Source: Acidobacteriota bacterium (lineage in GTDB: Bacteria; Acidobacteriota; Terriglobia; Acidiferrales; UBA7541). From it: a stretch of DNA of 38,378 bases. Below are positions 38,099-38,378 of the stretch, in pieces. How positions within the stretch are numbered: position 1 is the stretch's first letter; the number at the start of each line of letters is the position of its first letter. Where the stretch lies: assembly GCA_021832085.1 (NCBI GenBank), contig JAKBLM010000040.1, forward strand, positions 1-38,378. Direction: 5' to 3'. Under the pieces are notes generated by a model. It had not been told where the DNA came from. It worked only from the letters and a program-made list of their open reading frames with translations, and made no database searches. The position numbers and the translations under genes were made by a program.

Positions 38099-38378
38099 CC
38101 ATGCGGGCAGAAAGGAGTGGTCTCGGCTCCGCCACCTTTTGATCTTGGTCTCTTCGCCCAGCAATTTCTCGACGCCCTTCGCGTACAGACCATCAGGGGT
38201 TTCCTCGCCCCGCTACCAGCCTGACTTCCGCGCCCGGCCGGGTGAAGTATTGCATTGCCAAGGGGATAGCATTTCATTCCGTCACTATGGCGAGGGGCCC
38301 GACCAACTCTTGACCGGCCTCATGACCTCCGCCGATATCTTCAGCGTCGAGTAAATCTCGCGGTGGATCGCCTCCGGG
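38099..38378. other. window edge, no supported gene
   Basis: An open frame 38139-38354 (about 71 codons) has no recognised family and lacks a convincing start. Nothing else is supported in the last 280 bases. Confidence 0.35.

Overview
The window looks like a chromosomal segment of an acidobacterium (Acidobacteriota, probably class Terriglobia). This is inferred from gene content, not from a marker gene. The pointers are an Oar-type TonB-dependent receptor with an N-terminal carboxypeptidase-regulatory-like domain, secreted TPR proteins carrying the same kind of domain, a secreted TldD/TldE-like pair, BshA of bacillithiol synthesis, and high GC. The only RNA gene seen is a tRNA-Ala(TGC). No CRISPR array, rRNA, prophage or intact insertion sequence was found.

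Layout. Positions 1-2000 are a graveyard: an IS66 transposase fragment spliced to the tail of a ferredoxin-reductase-like gene, a decayed c-type cytochrome start, and a DUF1847-like tail. The tRNA-Ala follows at 2194. From 3.1 to 9 kb lie an ion-channel protein, a secreted acidobacterial protein, an exported tyrosine-phosphatase-like protein, a class III aminotransferase and a tryptophanase. From 9 to 18.2 kb a same-strand run holds a K+ channel with a TrkA-N domain, a short AI-2E-type membrane protein, BshA, an APC permease, a large exported LmbE/PIG-L deacetylase and a SIS-domain sugar-phosphate protein. Three of these touch amino-sugar chemistry.

From 18.6 to 22.4 kb a two-gene unit (A and B, secreted TPR proteins) has been tandemly duplicated. 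The outermost B copy has collapsed to a remnant that keeps its leader hairpin. A STAS-domain protein follows. From 22.8 to 24.6 kb are two more decayed copies of the same membrane-anchored cytochrome c seen near 1.3 kb. From 24.8 to 28.5 kb is the ATGA-coupled secreted pair: a TldD-like protein with an intact HExxxH site and a TldE/PmbA-like partner that lacks it. Then come a small conserved protein, a strong terminator hairpin between convergent genes, the TonB-dependent receptor, a metallophosphoesterase, and a cation diffusion facilitator with an extended C-terminus.

From 34.6 to 37.1 kb is a 5'-truncated Rhs/YD-repeat gene. A short hairpin-bearing insertion shifts its frame. It ends in a variable hydrophobic C-terminal domain whose stop overlaps a multi-spanning membrane protein, the arrangement of a toxin tip with its immunity gene. 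A pilin-like gene closes the window.

The most distinctive points are the A-B duplication with its conserved leader hairpin, the secreted TldD/TldE-like pair, two neighbouring channels without a GYG filter, three independently decayed paralogues of one cytochrome, and the Rhs tip with a candidate membrane immunity protein.
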